DNA from: Stutzerimonas stutzeri
Lineage (GTDB): Bacteria > Pseudomonadota > Gammaproteobacteria > Pseudomonadales > Pseudomonadaceae
Assembly (NCBI RefSeq): GCF_002890895.1
Contig: NZ_POUL01000001.1
Coordinates: 588,443 to 652,442, forward strand
Direction: 5' to 3'
Length of the DNA stretch: 64,000 nt
A program made the translations under genes and the position numbers. This document shows positions 7,897-18,027 of the stretch, in pieces. Each line of letters opens with the position of its first letter. Within the stretch, counting starts at the first letter, position 1. The notes beneath the pieces were generated by a model that worked only from the letters and a program-made list of their open reading frames with translations, was not told where the DNA came from and did no database searches.

Positions 7897-8498
7897 AAGC
7901 TCGGCCCGTGGATGATCTGGCGGAAGGTCAGGTTGAGGCGCGGTGCGCGAACCTTTCGTGTTCTGGCGATCTGGTGCTGCCAATAATGCTGGGTGAGACC
8001 GCTCATGACCAGCAGCGATCCATGTTCGAGCGAGATGGAGTACTCAATACGGCTGGTTCCCTTGCGGCGAAAATCGAAGCGCCGCGTGGCGCCCAGATTG
8101 AGCGAGACCACCAAGGGCTGCTGTCCCAGCTCTCGTTCGTCATCGCTGTGCCAGCCCATGGCGTCCTGTCCATCGCGATAGTAGTTGAGCAGGACGCCAT
8201 TCAGATGGCGGTCGACCTGCTGCTGTACCCGTTGGCGGATATCGGCCAGCAATGGCGTCCAGGCAAGCGGCTCGTGTGTGAAACCGGAATACCGATAATG
8301 CGCATCGGCATCGCCATACCAGGCGACCAGTCGCGGCACGGCAATGCTGCGGCCGTAGAGTTTGATCTGGGGTTGGGACCAAGGTGTCTGTGCGGAAAGA
8401 TCGGACAACCATTCGTCAGCCAGGTCCGCATCGACCCATCGCGGGAAGTAGCGCAGATCTGCATCTGCCAGCTCGATCAGCTCGCTGTCGTCTGACAT
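7893..8498 (-). CDS. AlkB-like Fe(II)/2-oxoglutarate-dependent dioxygenase
   Basis: Predicted oxidative demethylase that repairs N-alkylated bases in DNA or RNA in the cytoplasm. The 201-residue protein carries the substrate lid region (VAWYGDADAHYRYSG), the first iron ligands HxD (H117, D119 in GWHSDDE), a distal His (H171 or H175) and the 2-oxoglutarate-binding arginines in RLNLTFR (187-193). It resembles the AlkB2/3-type short AlkB proteins rather than E. coli AlkB. The ATG at 8498 has GGAGG 12 nt upstream, slightly far; the frame is open further upstream but overlaps the preceding gene. It sits in a three-gene minus-strand unit (99-residue protein, this gene, lysine-rich protein) next to rapA, an arrangement I recall from P. 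aeruginosa. Confidence 0.85.
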   Translation of the reverse strand: MSDDSELIELADADLRYFPRWVDADLADEWLSDLSAQTPWSQPQIKLYGRSIAVPRLVAWYGDADAHYRYSGFTHEPLAWTPLLADIRQRVQQQVDRHLNGVLLNYYRDGQDAMGWHSDDERELGQQPLVVSLNLGATRRFDFRRKGTSRIEYSISLEHGSLLVMSGLTQHYWQHQIARTRKVRAPRLNLTFRQIIHGPSL

Positions 8499-8505
8499 AA
8501 ACGGA

Positions 8506-8805
8506 TCAAACCTCCACATCCACCCACAGTCCCTGCCGCGGCAGCTCATCAAGGGCGGCCTGGTCTTCCTCGGCGGTTTCGCCTTCGGCGAGCTCCTGGG
8601 CGGTGTAGCCACGACGCCGTTGCCGCCTGCGCTGCTCGTCGCGCAGCATCTGCTCCGCTTCCTGAGGGTGACGGCGATCAAGGCCCACCGAGCTTTCGTT
8701 GGCGCTAGGCTGCACGGGCGTCACCGGCGCGATATCGGGTCGCGGCTTGACCACGTCCTGTTGCGCGGTGACCTGGACGGTACCGGGTGGAATGACTGGC
8801 AGCAT
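8506..8805 (-). CDS. conserved hypothetical protein, 99 residues
   Basis: First gene of the AlkB-like unit, 7 nt upstream of it. The proline/valine-rich N-terminus (LPVIPPGTVQVTAQQD) looks disordered. A strongly basic middle (DEQRRRQRRRGYTAQE) is followed by an acidic tail ending WVDVEV. There is no signal peptide or membrane helix. The ATG has GGGGAG 9 nt upstream, so the start is secure. The gene order next to alkB-like and rapA recalls P. aeruginosa, where the equivalent gene also has no assigned function. The Arg-rich segment could contact nucleic acid or ribosomes; this is speculation. Confidence 0.75.
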   Translation of the reverse strand: MLPVIPPGTVQVTAQQDVVKPRPDIAPVTPVQPSANESSVGLDRRHPQEAEQMLRDEQRRRQRRRGYTAQELAEGETAEEDQAALDELPRQGLWVDVEV

Positions 8806-9038
8806 CTTCGCTCTCCCCTGGCAAACCGATCGCTTTCTATCCCAACCTGGCAGGCCTGTAGCGGTTGATCGGCGGATCTGCCGACGACTTTAGCAGCAAC
8901 GCTACACTGCCGGGGTGCGTTTCCGGGTCGTCATGGATGAACACGAGCGATGGCTGGCTTGATGCAGTGGCATCTATCGTCGATCTATGGGCAGTGTTCC
9001 GTTAACATAGCGGGCTTTTTTACAGCGGGAGGCAGGGC

Positions 9039-11888
9039 ATGGCGCAGCAGTATCTACCGGGGCAACGCTGGATCAGCGACAGCGAAGCGGAACTCGGTCT
9101 GGGAACCATCCTCATGCAGGACGGCCGCATGCTCACCGTGCTCTACCCCGCGACGGGTGAAACCCGCCAGTACGCTGCACGCAGCGCTCCGCTGACGCGC
9201 GTGCGTTTCGTCCCGGGTGATGAAATTACCCACTTCGAAGGCTGGAAGATGACCGTGCGCGAAGTCGACGATGTCGACGGCCTGCTGGTCTATCACGGCC
9301 TGACCGCACAGAGCGAAGCCCGCACCCTGCCGGAAACCCAGCTGTCGAACTTCATCCAGTTCCGCCTCGCCAGTGACCGTCTGTTCGCCGGCCAGATCGA
9401 CCCGCTGAATTGGTTCAAGCTGCGTTATCACACTCTGGAAAACCAGAGCAAACAACTCACCTCCTCGCTGTGGGGCCTGGGCGGCGTGCGTGCGCAACCC
9501 ATCGCGCACCAGCTGCACATCGCCCGTGAAGTCGCCGACCGTATCGCCCCGCGCGTTCTGCTGGCGGACGAGGTAGGTCTGGGCAAAACCATCGAAGCCG
9601 GCCTGGTGATCCATCGCCAGCTGCTCTCTGGCCGCGCCAAGCGCGTGCTGATCCTGGTTCCGGAGAACCTCCAGCACCAGTGGCTGGTGGAAATGCGCCG
9701 CCGTTTCAACCTGCAAGTCGCGCTGTTCGACGACGAACGCTTCATCGAAAGCGATGCCACCAACCCCTTCGAAGACACCCAGCTCGCACTGGTCTCGCTG
9801 GACTGGCTGAAGGACGACGAGCGCGCCCAGGACGCGGCCTTCGCTGCCGGCTGGGATCTGCTGGTGGTGGACGAAGCGCATCACCTGGTCTGGCACCCGG
9901 AAAACGCCAGCGCCGAATACAAGCTGGTCGAGCAACTGGCCGAAGTCACCCCTGGTGTCCTGCTGTTGACGGCGACACCCGAGCAGCTCGGCCAGGAAAG
10001 CCACTTCGCTCGCCTGCGCCTACTCGACCCGAACCGTTTCCATGATCTCGAAGCCTTCCGCGCTGAGAGCGCCAGCTACCAACCGGTCGCCCGAGCAGTG
10101 CAGGAGTTGCTGGACGAGGGCCGCCTGTCACAGGAAGCACACCAGACCATCCATGACTTCCTCGGCGCCGAAGGCGAAGCGCTGCTCGCTGCGGCCACCG
10201 ACGGCGACATCGAAGCCAGCAGCCGCCTGATTCGTGAGCTGCTCGACCGTCACGGCACGGGCCGCCTGTTGTTCCGCAACACCCGCGCCGCCGTGCGCGG
10301 TTTCCCTGAACGCCAGCTGCATCCCTATCCGCTGCCCTGCCCCGCCGAGTATCTGGAATTGCCACTGGGCGAGCATGCCGAGCTGTATCCGGAAGTCAGC
10401 TTCCAGAGCCAGCAGGAAGAGCCGGACCCGCAGAATCGCTGGTGGAGTTTCGATCCGCGCGTCGAGTGGCTGATCGACACGCTGAAGATGTTGAAAAAAT
10501 TCAAGGTGCTGGTGATCTGCGCCCACGCCGAGACCGCGCTGGATCTGGAAGACGCGCTGCGCGTGCGCTCCGGCATCCCGGCCACCGTGTTCCATGAAGG
10601 CATGAGCATTCTCGAGCGGGACCGCGCGGCCGCCTACTTTGCCGATGAAGAGTTCGGTGCGCAGGTGCTGATCTGCTCCGAGATCGGCAGCGAGGGCCGC
10701 AACTTCCAGTTCGCGCATCACCTGGTGCTGTTCGATCTGCCGTCGCACCCCGACCTGCTGGAGCAGCGCATCGGCCGTCTCGACCGCATCGGTCAGGCCC
10801 ACGTTATCCAGCTGCACGTGCCCTATCTGGAAACCAGCCCGCAGGAACGCCTGTTCAAGTGGTACCACGAGGCGCTGAATGCGTTCCTCAACACCTGTCC
10901 CACCGGCAATGCTCTGCAGCATCAGTTCGGGCCGCGCCTGCTGAACCAGCTGGAAGAAGGCGACGACGACGAGTTTCAGAAGCTTATTGAAGAGGCTCTC
11001 GCCGAACGCGTGCGCCTGGAAGCCGACCTGCATGCCGGCCGCGACCGTCTGCTGGAGCTCAATTCCGGCGGTGGCGAACAGGGCAAGGCACTGGTCGAGG
11101 CCATCGAAGAGCAGGACGACCAGTTCGCCCTGCCAATCTTCATGGAAGAGCTGTTCGACGCCTTTGGCATCGACAGCGAAGACCATTCCGAGAACGCGCT
11201 GATTCTGCGTCCCAGCGAGAAGATGCTCGACGCCAGCTTCCCGCTCGGTGACGACGAAGCCGTGACCGTCACCTATGATCGCGAGCAGGCCCTTGCTCGT
11301 GAAGACATGCAATTCCTCACCTGGGAACACCCCATGGTCCAGGGCGGCATGGATCTGGTGCTGTCCGGCTCCATGGGCAACACCGCCGTGGCGCTGATCA
11401 AGAACAAGGCGCTCAAGCCTGGCACCGTCTTGCTCGAACTGCTCTATGTCAGCGAGGTGGTGGCGCCGCGTGCCCTGCAGCTCAACCGCTTCCTGCCGCC
11501 CTTGGCGCTGCGCTGCCTGCTGGATTCGAACGGCAACGACCTGGCGCCCAAGGTGGCGTTCGAGACGCTCACCGATCAGCTGGAAAGCGTCCCGCGCGCC
11601 AGTGCGAACAAGTTCGTCCAGGCTCAGCGCGACGTGCTGGCCAAGCAGATTGCCGATGCAGAAGCCAAGGTTACCCCTCGCCACACCGAGCGCGTAGACG
11701 AAGCGCAGCGCAAACTGAAGGCGAGCCTCGACGAAGAGCTGGCGCGACTGACCGCCCTTCAGGCAGTCAACCCGAGCGTACGCGACAGCGAGATCGAAGC
11801 CGTGCGCAAGCAGCGTGAAGAAGGTCTGGGGATGCTGGAGAAGGCCGGTCTGCGCCTGGAGGCGATCCGAGTGCTGGTAGCCGGCTGA
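9039..11888 (+). CDS. rapA: RNA polymerase-associated ATPase RapA
   Basis: Swi2/Snf2-type ATPase that binds core RNA polymerase and recycles it from stalled post-termination complexes. The 949-residue length matches the family. An N-terminal Tudor/KOW-like region (residues 1-110) precedes the helicase core with Walker A DEVGLGKT (177-184) and the DEAH box near residue 280. The second RecA lobe contains the motif V/VI region ([16 protein letters not shown], then [12 protein letters not shown]). The C-terminal third carries the RapA-specific domains. The start ATG has GGAGG 9 nt upstream. It is divergent from the AlkB-like unit, with a 233-nt shared upstream region, and is closed by a strong terminator. 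Confidence 0.96.
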   Translation: MAQQYLPGQRWISDSEAELGLGTILMQDGRMLTVLYPATGETRQYAARSAPLTRVRFVPGDEITHFEGWKMTVREVDDVDGLLVYHGLTAQSEARTLPETQLSNFIQFRLASDRLFAGQIDPLNWFKLRYHTLENQSKQLTSSLWGLGGVRAQPIAHQLHIAREVADRIAPRVLLADEVGLGKTIEAGLVIHRQLLSGRAKRVLILVPENLQHQWLVEMRRRFNLQVALFDDERFIESDATNPFEDTQLALVSLDWLKDDERAQDAAFAAGWDLLVVDEAHHLVWHPENASAEYKLVEQLAEVTPGVLLLTATPEQLGQESHFARLRLLDPNRFHDLEAFRAESASYQPVARAVQELLDEGRLSQEAHQTIHDFLGAEGEALLAAATDGDIEASSRLIRELLDRHGTGRLLFRNTRAAVRGFPERQLHPYPLPCPAEYLELPLGEHAELYPEVSFQSQQEEPDPQNRWWSFDPRVEWLIDTLKMLKKFKVLVICAHAETALDLEDALRVRSGIPATVFHEGMSILERDRAAAYFADEEFGAQVLICSEIGSEGRNFQFAHHLVLFDLPSHPDLLEQRIGRLDRIGQAHVIQLHVPYLETSPQERLFKWYHEALNAFLNTCPTGNALQHQFGPRLLNQLEEGDDDEFQKLIEEALAERVRLEADLHAGRDRLLELNSGGGEQGKALVEAIEEQDDQFALPIFMEELFDAFGIDSEDHSENALILRPSEKMLDASFPLGDDEAVTVTYDREQALAREDMQFLTWEHPMVQGGMDLVLSGSMGNTAVALIKNKALKPGTVLLELLYVSEVVAPRALQLNRFLPPLALRCLLDSNGNDLAPKVAFETLTDQLESVPRASANKFVQAQRDVLAKQIADAEAKVTPRHTERVDEAQRKLKASLDEELARLTALQAVNPSVRDSEIEAVRKQREEGLGMLEKAGLRLEAIRVLVAG

Positions 11889-11908
11889 CGTTCACCCGCG
11901 TTACGAAA

Positions 11909-11941
11909 GGCCGGCTGCGAGCGATTGCAGCCGGCCTTTTT
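11909..11941 (+). terminator. Rho-independent terminator after rapA
   Basis: GGCCGGCTGC and GCAGCCGGCC form a perfect 10-bp stem with an 8-nt loop, extended by AAA/TTT flanks and followed by TTTTTC. It lies 20 nt past the rapA stop and 134 nt from the end of convergent lhr. Confidence 0.92.
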
Positions 11942-12074
11942 CATTTCTATCAAGCAGACCCGCCACGCTCGGGGCATCGCGATAGGCACGCGATCCGAAT
12001 CGGCACTGATTGCCGCCGTAGGTCGCCGTGCGCTTCATCAGTCTCAATCTCTCTGAAGAGCAGTACCGCAGCCG

Positions 12075-15000
12075 TCAGCGTCGCGCCACCGCCACCGCCA
12101 GCATCTGCCTGGCCTTGCGCTGGTCGTCTTCGTCCAACTCAGCCAGCAGCTCTGGTTTTCCGCCGATCAACAGTGCCAGCGGTGCGCCGTCGCGATAAAG
12201 GATTCGATTGCCTGAAGTTGCAGGCACGCGCTCGCCAGGTAGCAGCGTGCCGACTTGATTCAACGGGTCAACCGCCGAGACGGCGATCATCTCGCCGGCC
12301 GGTGGGCGCTTGCGCACTTCACGCAACAGACCGACCGCCTCGGGCAATGCGAACTGCTCACCCGGCACGCCCGCCACGAAACGCCCGCCGCGGATGTCTC
12401 CACGAGCTTCGAGCCGATGGTAGACCCGCAGAAGATCCCTCCAGGGCGGCAACCAATCCGCCTCGCGGTCCAGCAAGCGCCAGAACACCACGCCGTAGCG
12501 ACGCAGCAACGTCATCGCAATGTGTTCCAACGCTTCGGGGTCCAATACTGGACGGCGCGCAGGGGCTTCGGCCGGTACCGGCGCGCCTTTGCGCACCAAC
12601 GCCCAGCGACCGGCATCGGCCATGCCACCGATGAATGCGCCACCGCGGCTCTGTCGGGTGCTGCGTGAGCGCTTCGTGGCGGGCGCCAGCAATGCCCGCA
12701 AGCCGGCAAAACTGTCCGCATTGACCAGCCCTACCGCGACCAGCTCACCGAGCGCATCTTCCAGCTCGCTGCGTAACAGGCGTGCGTCCTGCTGCAGCTC
12801 GTCGAAGAACAACGCGCCCTGCCCTTGCAGCGTCTCGAACACCCGCTGCGCGCGTGATGTCAGCTCGGGCTGCGGCGCATCACTGGCCAGTGCATACCAG
12901 GCCGCCAGTTGCCGGCGCGGAAGCAGCACGATAGGCGTGCCGCGCACCGGCCCGCTGCTGGCTTTGATTCGCCCGGCCAGGCGCGTCCAGACGATGCGTC
13001 CGGAGCGGCACAGCTCGTCCAGCCAAGTGCCGCCGTAATCCTTCAGGCGCGCCGGCAGCAGGTCGCTCTCCCAGGCGCCTGCCGCGGCCTGGAAGCCTTC
13101 AAGTTGCTCGACTACCGTGCCGAGCGCATCGCGGCCCTGCATTCGTGTCGCCTCGGACAGGTGCTGCCAGTCGAACAGGAAGCGCATGAAATCAGCGCGC
13201 TCAACCGGTTCGATTTCGCGGCGCAGGCGCTTGACCGTGTAGCGGTGGATGCGCGCCAGCAGATGCCGCTCGCACCATTCATCGTCTGTTGCGCCAGGCG
13301 TGAAGCGGCCGCGCAGCACATAACCCTCAGACTCCAAACGCGTGAGCGCCAGGGCGACCGCCGATGCCGGCAGGGCAAGCGGCCGGGCAATCAGCGGAAC
13401 CGGTAAGGGGCCGAAGCCCGTCAGGCGCGCGCGGATCAGCTCGACCAAGGCGTCGTCTTCGCTCGACGACTGATCGAAGCCCGGCAGCGGCTTGAGTACC
13501 GGCTCGCAACCCGCTTCGGGATAGATGGACTGCAACAGTGCAAGACGCTCGACGGGCAACCAGAGCGCGCGATCCTGCGCGACCTGCATCCGCGTCGCGC
13601 GCCCTCCAAGAGCCAGCTCGTTCAGCCAGGCAAGCCATTGGGGCTCGGCCTGCACTTCGGCTTCCGCGATGCAGCCCAGGCCTGTGAGCGCTTCATGCAA
13701 CTCGTCCGGATTGCGCGCCTGGGGCCAGGCTTCCTCCCCCACCGCCTCGATCGCTGCGGCATCCAGCGCACCGAGATCGTCGCTGGACTCGGGGTCGGTC
13801 CAACGGCGATTCAGCACGGCCTGGGTCCGACGCTCTTCCAGTGGGGCGTCGTCGAGAAAGGCGTAAGGCCGCGCGCCCAACACTTCCATGGCCAGCGGCG
13901 ACGGGGCCGGCAGATCACGCGACAGTAGCTCGATATCCCCCGCCTCGATCCGCCGCAACAGCGCCAGCCAGCCATTGCTGTCCATGGCTTCGTGCAGGCA
14001 GTCGTTGAGGGTCTGGGCGACCAGAGGATGATCCGGCACCTCCCGCTCGCCGACAACGTTCTCCAGGCAGGCGACTTGGTCCGGAAAGACAGTTGCGAGT
14101 AGATCTTCGCTTTTCATTCGCTGCAGCTGAGGCGCGACTTTACGCCCACCGGCCATGCGCGGCAGCGCCAGAGCGGTGGTCGCGTTCCAGCGCCAGCGCA
14201 CCCCGAAAAGCGGCGCATCGAGCAGCGCCTGGACCAGCACCGCCTCGGCGCTGTTGGGGTGCAGATAGCGCCAAACCTCATCGAGCGGAAAGCTATGACT
14301 GGTCGACAGGGAAAAGATGATTGCATCCTCGGTCGCCGCGGCCTGCAACTCGAAGTTGAAGGTGCGGCAGAAGCGCTTGCGAAGCGCCAGTCCCCAGGCA
14401 CGGTTGATCCGACTGCCGAACGGCGAATGGATAACCAGCTGGGTGCCGCCGGACTCGTCGAAGAAGCGCTCCATGATCAACCGCTGCTGCGTCGGCAGCG
14501 CTCCCAGCGACGAGCGCGCGCGGGCCAGGTACTCAATGATCTGGCGAGCCGCGGCTTCTGCCAGGCCGAGCGTGTCGGTGAGCCAGTCAATGGCAGACTG
14601 CAGTCTTGATCGCACCTCGTGGGTCGCTTCTGTAGGCGTCAGCTCGCTGGCGATCCCAGCAGACTCAAAAGCATCACCAGCAAGCTGGCTCCTACGGGCT
14701 TCGGCTTCGTCCAGGCGCTCATCGATTTCATCGGCTCCGATTTCGGGCCGTGACGGAGCACCGGAGGCTTCGCCGTCGCCCACTTTTATAGGAGCGAGCG
14801 TGCTCGCGAAAGGCGATACCTCTGCAGCGTCGGATTCGCGAGCAAGCTCGCTCCTACGGGCTTCGGCTTCGGCCAAGCGCTCATCGATTTCCCCGCGCAG
14901 TCGCGCCACTGCCGCGGACAGCTCATCGCTGCGCCCCGGCGCCTCGCCTATCCAGAACGGGATGTTCGGCGGTTGGCCCTGCGCATCCTCGACCCGCACG

Positions 15001-16649
15001 CGGCCAGACTCGATCTTGATAATGCGGTAGGACGTATTGCCCAGCTGGAAGACATCGCCGGCCAGACTCTCGACAGCGAAGTCCTCGTTGACCGTGCCGA
15101 TGTTGAAGCCCTGTGGCTCGAGCAGCACCGAGTAGTCGGCGTTGTCGGCGATGGTGCCGCCAGACGTCAGCGCGGTCAGACGACCGCCACGTCGTCCGCG
15201 CAGGCTGCGGCTGACCAGATCGCGGTGCAGATAGGCGCCGCGTGCGCCGTGGCGGGTAGTGTAGCCCTCGGCGAGCATCGCCAGCAAGGCCTGATAATCC
15301 GCCTCGCTCAATCCGGCGTAAGGCATGGCGCGGCGGATCAACGCCAGCAAGGCATCCTCCTGCCACTCCAGGCACGACACTTCGGCCACGATTTGTTGCG
15401 CCAACACATCCAGCGGGGCTTCTGGTATCACCAACGTATCGAGCTCGCCGCGGCGCACGCTGTCGAGCAAGGCGGCGCATTCGATCAGGTCATCGCGTGA
15501 GCTGGGAAACAGACGCCCCTTGGAGACGCCACCCACCTGGTGACCAGCGCGTCCGACACGCTGCAGAAACGCTGAGATGGACCGCGGCGAGCCCAGCTGG
15601 CAGACCAGCTCGACGTCCCCGATGTCGATCCCAAGCTCAAGCGACGCAGTAGCCACCAGTACCCGCAGCTCGCCGCGCTTGAGTCGCTGCTCGGCATCAA
15701 GCCGCTGCTCGCGCGCCAAACTGCCGTGATGGGCCGCGACAACCGTATTGCCTAGCCGCTCGCTCAAGTGTCGCGCCGCGCGTTCCGCCATGCGTCGCGT
15801 ATTGACGAAGATCAGCGTGGTTCGATGTTCACCGGCCAGTACGGCCAGCCTGTCGTACACCAGCTCCCAGACAGCGTTACTCATCACTGCTTCCAGCGGG
15901 ACCGGCGGTACCTCCAGCGCCAGGTCACGCGACCGGCCATGCCCCACATCGACGATTTCGCAATAACGGCCGACACCGACCAGAAAATCGGCCACTGCCT
16001 CGATGGGTTTTTGCGTTGCCGAGAGCCCGACGCGCACCAACGGGTGCCCGCACAATGCCTCCAGCCGCTCCAGCGTCAAAGCCAGATGGCTGCCACGCTT
16101 GTTGCCGGCGATGGCGTGAATCTCATCGACGATCACACTGCGCACACCGGCTAGCATTTGCCGGCCGGACTCGGAGCCGAGCAGCACATAGAGCGATTCC
16201 GGCGTCGTGACCAGAATATGCGGCACGCGCTTGCGCATCGCGGCGCGCTCGGCCTGTGGCGTGTCGCCCGTGCGCACCGCGGTGCGTATCGTCAGCGGTG
16301 GCAGGCCGAGCGCTTGCAGCTGCGCCGAGATGCCCGCCAGCGGCTGTTCCAGATTGACATGAATGTCGTTGGATAGCGCTTTGAGCGGCGAGACGTAGAG
16401 CACCGAGGTCTGGTCCGGCAGGCCACCTTCGGCGACGCTCTCCTGCACAAGCTGATCGATGGCGGCGAGAAAGGCGGTCAGCGTCTTGCCCGAACCGGTA
16501 GGCGCCGCCACCAGGGTCGAGTGGCCGGCACGAATCAAGGGCCAGGCGCGGGTCTGTGCCGGAGTCGGTGCAGGGAAACTGCTGACGAACCAGCCAGCCA
16601 CTGCTGGGTGGAAGGTCGCCAGCGCGTCGGGAACGGTGGAGTGTGTCAT
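12075..16649 (-). CDS. lhr: large ATP-dependent helicase Lhr with an internal REP-pair insertion
   Basis: Superfamily 2 helicase linked to DNA repair and stress survival. The 1524-residue protein has the Lhr core (Walker A APTGSGKT at 49-56, DEIH near 175, SATQKP near 205, QRVGRAGHQ in motif VI), then winged-helix and beta-barrel parts, and the long C-terminal domain of full-length Lhr. Between about residues 586 and 695 the conserved sequence is interrupted by a low-complexity stretch containing two copies of EIDERLxEAEARRSxLA. The DNA there is a REP pair plus a 162-bp in-frame duplication (see repeat entries). The frame stays open through it. The start is the ATG at 16649; a GTG three bases upstream is also possible, and the ribosome-binding site is weak (AGG). 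The gene is convergent with rapA. Confidence 0.93.
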   Translation of the reverse strand: MTHSTVPDALATFHPAVAGWFVSSFPAPTPAQTRAWPLIRAGHSTLVAAPTGSGKTLTAFLAAIDQLVQESVAEGGLPDQTSVLYVSPLKALSNDIHVNLEQPLAGISAQLQALGLPPLTIRTAVRTGDTPQAERAAMRKRVPHILVTTPESLYVLLGSESGRQMLAGVRSVIVDEIHAIAGNKRGSHLALTLERLEALCGHPLVRVGLSATQKPIEAVADFLVGVGRYCEIVDVGHGRSRDLALEVPPVPLEAVMSNAVWELVYDRLAVLAGEHRTTLIFVNTRRMAERAARHLSERLGNTVVAAHHGSLAREQRLDAEQRLKRGELRVLVATASLELGIDIGDVELVCQLGSPRSISAFLQRVGRAGHQVGGVSKGRLFPSSRDDLIECAALLDSVRRGELDTLVIPEAPLDVLAQQIVAEVSCLEWQEDALLALIRRAMPYAGLSEADYQALLAMLAEGYTTRHGARGAYLHRDLVSRSLRGRRGGRLTALTSGGTIADNADYSVLLEPQGFNIGTVNEDFAVESLAGDVFQLGNTSYRIIKIESGRVRVEDAQGQPPNIPFWIGEAPGRSDELSAAVARLRGEIDERLAEAEARRSELARESDAAEVSPFASTLAPIKVGDGEASGAPSRPEIGADEIDERLDEAEARRSQLAGDAFESAGIASELTPTEATHEVRSRLQSAIDWLTDTLGLAEAAARQIIEYLARARSSLGALPTQQRLIMERFFDESGGTQLVIHSPFGSRINRAWGLALRKRFCRTFNFELQAAATEDAIIFSLSTSHSFPLDEVWRYLHPNSAEAVLVQALLDAPLFGVRWRWNATTALALPRMAGGRKVAPQLQRMKSEDLLATVFPDQVACLENVVGEREVPDHPLVAQTLNDCLHEAMDSNGWLALLRRIEAGDIELLSRDLPAPSPLAMEVLGARPYAFLDDAPLEERRTQAVLNRRWTDPESSDDLGALDAAAIEAVGEEAWPQARNPDELHEALTGLGCIAEAEVQAEPQWLAWLNELALGGRATRMQVAQDRALWLPVERLALLQSIYPEAGCEPVLKPLPGFDQSSSEDDALVELIRARLTGFGPLPVPLIARPLALPASAVALALTRLESEGYVLRGRFTPGATDDEWCERHLLARIHRYTVKRLRREIEPVERADFMRFLFDWQHLSEATRMQGRDALGTVVEQLEGFQAAAGAWESDLLPARLKDYGGTWLDELCRSGRIVWTRLAGRIKASSGPVRGTPIVLLPRRQLAAWYALASDAPQPELTSRAQRVFETLQGQGALFFDELQQDARLLRSELEDALGELVAVGLVNADSFAGLRALLAPATKRSRSTRQSRGGAFIGGMADAGRWALVRKGAPVPAEAPARRPVLDPEALEHIAMTLLRRYGVVFWRLLDREADWLPPWRDLLRVYHRLEARGDIRGGRFVAGVPGEQFALPEAVGLLREVRKRPPAGEMIAVSAVDPLNQVGTLLPGERVPATSGNRILYRDGAPLALLIGGKPELLAELDEDDQRKARQMLAVAVARR
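14679..14890. repeat. in-frame direct duplication inside lhr (50-bp repeats, 162-bp period)
   Basis: Bases 14679-14728 and 14841-14890 match at 47 of 50 positions and are offset by exactly 162 bp (54 codons), so the reading frame is kept. Each copy starts within a REP-like palindrome and runs through the EIDERL codons. Copy 1 has the stem CCAGC-aa-GCTGG where copy 2 has CGAGC-aa-GCTCG. One base pair has therefore changed on both sides so that pairing is kept. Confidence 0.85.
14789..14856. repeat. REP pair (REPIN-like) inside lhr
   Basis: Two 22-bp palindromic elements in opposite orientation, TAGGAGCGAGCGTGCTCGCG... at 14789-14810 and its inverted copy at 14835-14856, match at 21 of 22 positions and are separated by 24 bp. 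This is the arrangement of Pseudomonas REP doublets, which are normally intergenic. Here both lie in coding sequence and specify the residues around [11 protein letters not shown] and [10 protein letters not shown]. Confidence 0.85.
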
Positions 16650-16782
16650 CACCTGAATATGCTGTCCCCGCAGCGCATCTACAAGGCCGTCTCGCCGCAG
16701 CCCGTCGCATGCCCGTCAGGTAGAAGGAAACGGCGCCGCCGCTTGGAGGTCCACTTGAGACAGCCCGTCGATGGAGAACCCT

Positions 16783-17094
16783 ATGAGCAACCAACCCCTG
16801 AACCTTGATGAAGCGATGCAACTCGTCTCCGAAGCCTTCCTTCCATGTGGCTGCGTGACCAGCGCGAACCCGGACGAAGACAGCTTCGGCTTTACCGTGA
16901 TGTCCGGAAGCGGTGCCGAAATATTGCGCGTGCCCAGCGTGTCGCGCGAGGAATACACCAGCCCGCAGCGCCTTGGCGGGGTCATCGAACAGGCCAGGCT
17001 GGACGTAGAAGACAAGGACCAACGCCTCGAGCCCTGGACCATGCCAGCCATAACCGACGACACCGGCATCCCCGAGACGCCACCGAACTATTGA
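16783..17094 (+). CDS. DUF1652-like protein
   Basis: A 103-residue cytoplasmic protein of unknown function. The order LNLDEAMQLVSEAFLPCGC, then a short beta-rich stretch (SFGFTVMSGSGAEILRV), then a terminal helix (GVIEQARLDVE) resembles the Pseudomonas-specific DUF1652 family as I recall it, but with a longer C-terminus (PWTMPAITDDTG). The ATG at 16783 has GGAG 8 nt upstream; the ATG 12 nt earlier does not. It lies 24 nt upstream of a short-chain dehydrogenase on the same strand and is probably co-transcribed with it. It is divergent from lhr. Confidence 0.65.
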   Translation: MSNQPLNLDEAMQLVSEAFLPCGCVTSANPDEDSFGFTVMSGSGAEILRVPSVSREEYTSPQRLGGVIEQARLDVEDKDQRLEPWTMPAITDDTGIPETPPNY

Positions 17095-17118
17095 TCCGTT
17101 AGATTCCGAGAGGAAAGC

Positions 17119-17814
17119 ATGAGCGATCCGGTTCTGCTGATCACAGGCGCGTCCTCCGGGATTGGCGCCGCCACCGCGCGTATCGCAGCCGAGGCTGGCT
17201 ATCGCATCGCCCTGGCCGCCCGCTCCGAGGACAAGCTGACGGAGCTGGTGGACGAACTCGGCGGTCCCGACCGGGCGTTGGCCATTCGCTGTGATGTGAA
17301 GGAATACGCCGAGCAAAAGGCCATGGTGCAGCGGGTGCTCGACCACTTCGGTCAGCTCGATGCGGTCTACGCCAACGCCGGAATGCCGGGCAGCGAAGGC
17401 GGCTTCAGCGGCGCGGACCCTGAAGTCTGGCGCGAGATGCTGCTGACCAATGTGTATGGGGTAGGCCTGACACTGCGCTGCAGTTTAGAAGCGCTGAAAG
17501 CCAGCAGGGGCCATGTCTTGCTGACCGGCTCGGCCGCCGGCCGCTTCGTCATTCCCGGCTCGATGTACAGCGCCAGCAAGTGGGCGGTGACCGGCATGGG
17601 ACTGAGCGTGCGCGAAGAACTGCGCGGCACCGGCGTGCGCGTCACGCTGATCGAGCCGGGCATGGTCGATACGCCACTCTTCGACCAGCCGCCACCCTAT
17701 GCCCTGCAACCCGAAGACATAGCCCGTGCGGTGGTTTATGCGCTGTCGCAACCCAGCCATGTGGATGTGAATGAGATCCTGATTCGGCCCGTCCCGCCGC
17801 TCGCAGACGATTAA
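17119..17814 (+). CDS. short-chain dehydrogenase/reductase (SDR)
   Basis: Classical SDR oxidoreductase of 231 residues. It has the nucleotide-binding motif TGASSGIG (9-16), the structural NAG motif (YANAGMPG near residue 86), the catalytic Ser in LLTGSAAGRF, and the Tyr/Lys pair in YSASK. RS in the second strand (LAARSEDKL) favours NADP(H), an inference. The ATG has GAGAGGAAAG upstream. The substrate is not evident; the closest functional class I recall is YdfG/NADP-dependent 3-hydroxy acid dehydrogenase-like enzymes. It is probably the second gene of a unit with the DUF1652-like protein, followed by a 213-nt gap before egtB. Confidence 0.85.
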   Translation: MSDPVLLITGASSGIGAATARIAAEAGYRIALAARSEDKLTELVDELGGPDRALAIRCDVKEYAEQKAMVQRVLDHFGQLDAVYANAGMPGSEGGFSGADPEVWREMLLTNVYGVGLTLRCSLEALKASRGHVLLTGSAAGRFVIPGSMYSASKWAVTGMGLSVREELRGTGVRVTLIEPGMVDTPLFDQPPPYALQPEDIARAVVYALSQPSHVDVNEILIRPVPPLADD

Positions 17815-18027
17815 CCGGCGCTTAATAGTGGCTGGAGGCACCGTCCCGAAAGCAGATGACTGCAACTTGAACGACAGGCCGGAGACCAGGTTATTTAGCG
17901 TTGGGCTGCTTTGACGAATAACTGAGACAGGCGACCGGCACCTCTTGCGAGAAACTTTTGCGCCTCGCTTCAGGTCGTTTATAGAAGCGGTTATTGGCCG
18001 CTCCATGCATCGATCGGGGGGATGCCC

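Noticed and set aside
10128..11684. 518-codon minus-strand frame inside rapA
   Set aside because: Antisense shadow of rapA, which is intact and full length.
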